From the NCBI GenBank assembly GCA_965262565.1, contig CBDHFQ010000020.1, positions 682,001 to 746,000 on the forward strand: a DNA stretch of 64,000 nt, given 5' to 3'. This document shows, one piece after another, positions 63,826 to 64,000 of the stretch (position 1 is the stretch's first letter; every line of letters starts with the position of its first letter). This stretch comes from CBDHFQ01 sp965262565. Lineage in GTDB: Bacteria; Bacteroidota; Bacteroidia; J057. Made by a program: the position numbers and the translations under genes. The notes under the pieces are model-generated. The model saw only the letters and a list, made by a program, of their open reading frames with translations. It had not been told where the DNA came from and did not search any database.

Positions 63826-64000
63826 GCAACATTCATAGATACCCTGGTGTCCAGCCATTCAAAAAAGAAGAGCAATCCATCTTCTTTGGGAGAGATCAGG
63901 ATATCCAGGATCTGTTCGATATGGTGATCCTGGAAAAATTAGTGTTGCTTTTTGGAAAGTCTGGATATGGAAAAAGTTCTTTAATTAATGCGGGCTTGAT
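63822..64000 (+). CDS. nSTAND1-type NTPase (3' partial, cut by window end)
   Basis: 59 complete codons visible. The ATG at 63822 overlaps the upstream stop by four bases (ATGA). The sequence begins 'HRYPGVQPFKKEEQSIFFG', then R-D-x-D-I and 'LEKLVLLFGKSGYGKSSLIN' with the Walker A GKSGYGKSS, exactly the opening of the nSTAND1 NTPase family (P-Y-P-G-L-x-P-F, F-F-G-R-D). STAND proteins are signal-transducing NTPases that oligomerise on ligand and activate effectors. The sensor (usually WD40, TPR or similar repeats) lies outside the window. It is the expected partner of the SIR2-EAD protein. Confidence 0.88.
   Translation, partial: MSNIHRYPGVQPFKKEEQSIFFGRDQDIQDLFDMVILEKLVLLFGKSGYGKSSLINAGL

Overview
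The window is about 40% GC and reads as the chromosome of a Bacteroidota bacterium, most likely a Saprospiria/Lewinella-type gliding or surface-associated organism. The grounds are C-terminal type IX secretion (T9SS) sorting domains of type A (genes ending at 5620 and starting at 60293) and type B (gene ending at 21196), long VCBS/FG-GAP and PKD adhesin arrays, DUF3078 and DUF2027-Smr proteins, LytS/LytTR signalling, PadR-controlled FtsX/MacB-like permeases with a permease-prefix domain, and few Shine-Dalgarno sequences. The lineage below phylum is inference. No tRNA, rRNA or CRISPR array was seen.

Layout. 1-7.8 kb: the 3' part of a giant VCBS-repeat T9SS protein followed by two envelope proteins. 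7.8-15.2 kb: metabolism (gluconokinase, D-lactate dehydrogenase, DASS transporter), an S9 peptidase and a COG2509 flavoprotein. 15.5-21.2 kb: a 1,900-residue adhesin with 17 PKD-type modules. 21.2-24.4 kb: nucleoside deaminase and RecG. 24.4-27.3 kb: an AT-rich accessory island with two pieces of an IS6-family transposase in opposite orientations, an IS3-type transposase tail, a dead lipoprotein gene, a small orphan protein and a Cys-rich lipoprotein. 27.3-41.7 kb: secreted proteins, DUF2027-Smr, TPR-CHAT protein, serine hydrolase, Crp-like regulator with a dehalogenase-like hydrolase, and a three-gene LytS/LytTR operon. 42-50 kb: an EAD11-TM-SUMF1 protein, secreted metallophosphatase, Uma2-family protein coupled to a YncE/phosphatase lipoprotein, and an FAD monooxygenase. 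50-60 kb: padR-permease operon, a rearranged D-amino-acid-oxidase-like flavoprotein, a second permease and an S41 protease. 60.6-62.7 kb: two phosphodiesterase-type exported enzymes.

62.7-64 kb (window end): the most interesting locus. A SIR2-like protein with a C-terminal effector-associated domain (EAD11-like) overlaps by ATGA the start of an nSTAND-type NTPase that runs off the window. This is the architecture of an NTP-dependent conflict (probably anti-phage) system. A second EAD11-like domain sits about 20 kb upstream on a membrane-anchored SUMF1-fold protein, so homotypic EAD contacts between the loci are possible. Other notable points are the apparent circular permutation of the DAO-type flavoprotein at 54830, a lipoprotein with perfectly mirror-symmetric cysteine spacing at 26248, and a palindromic operator pair before padR.
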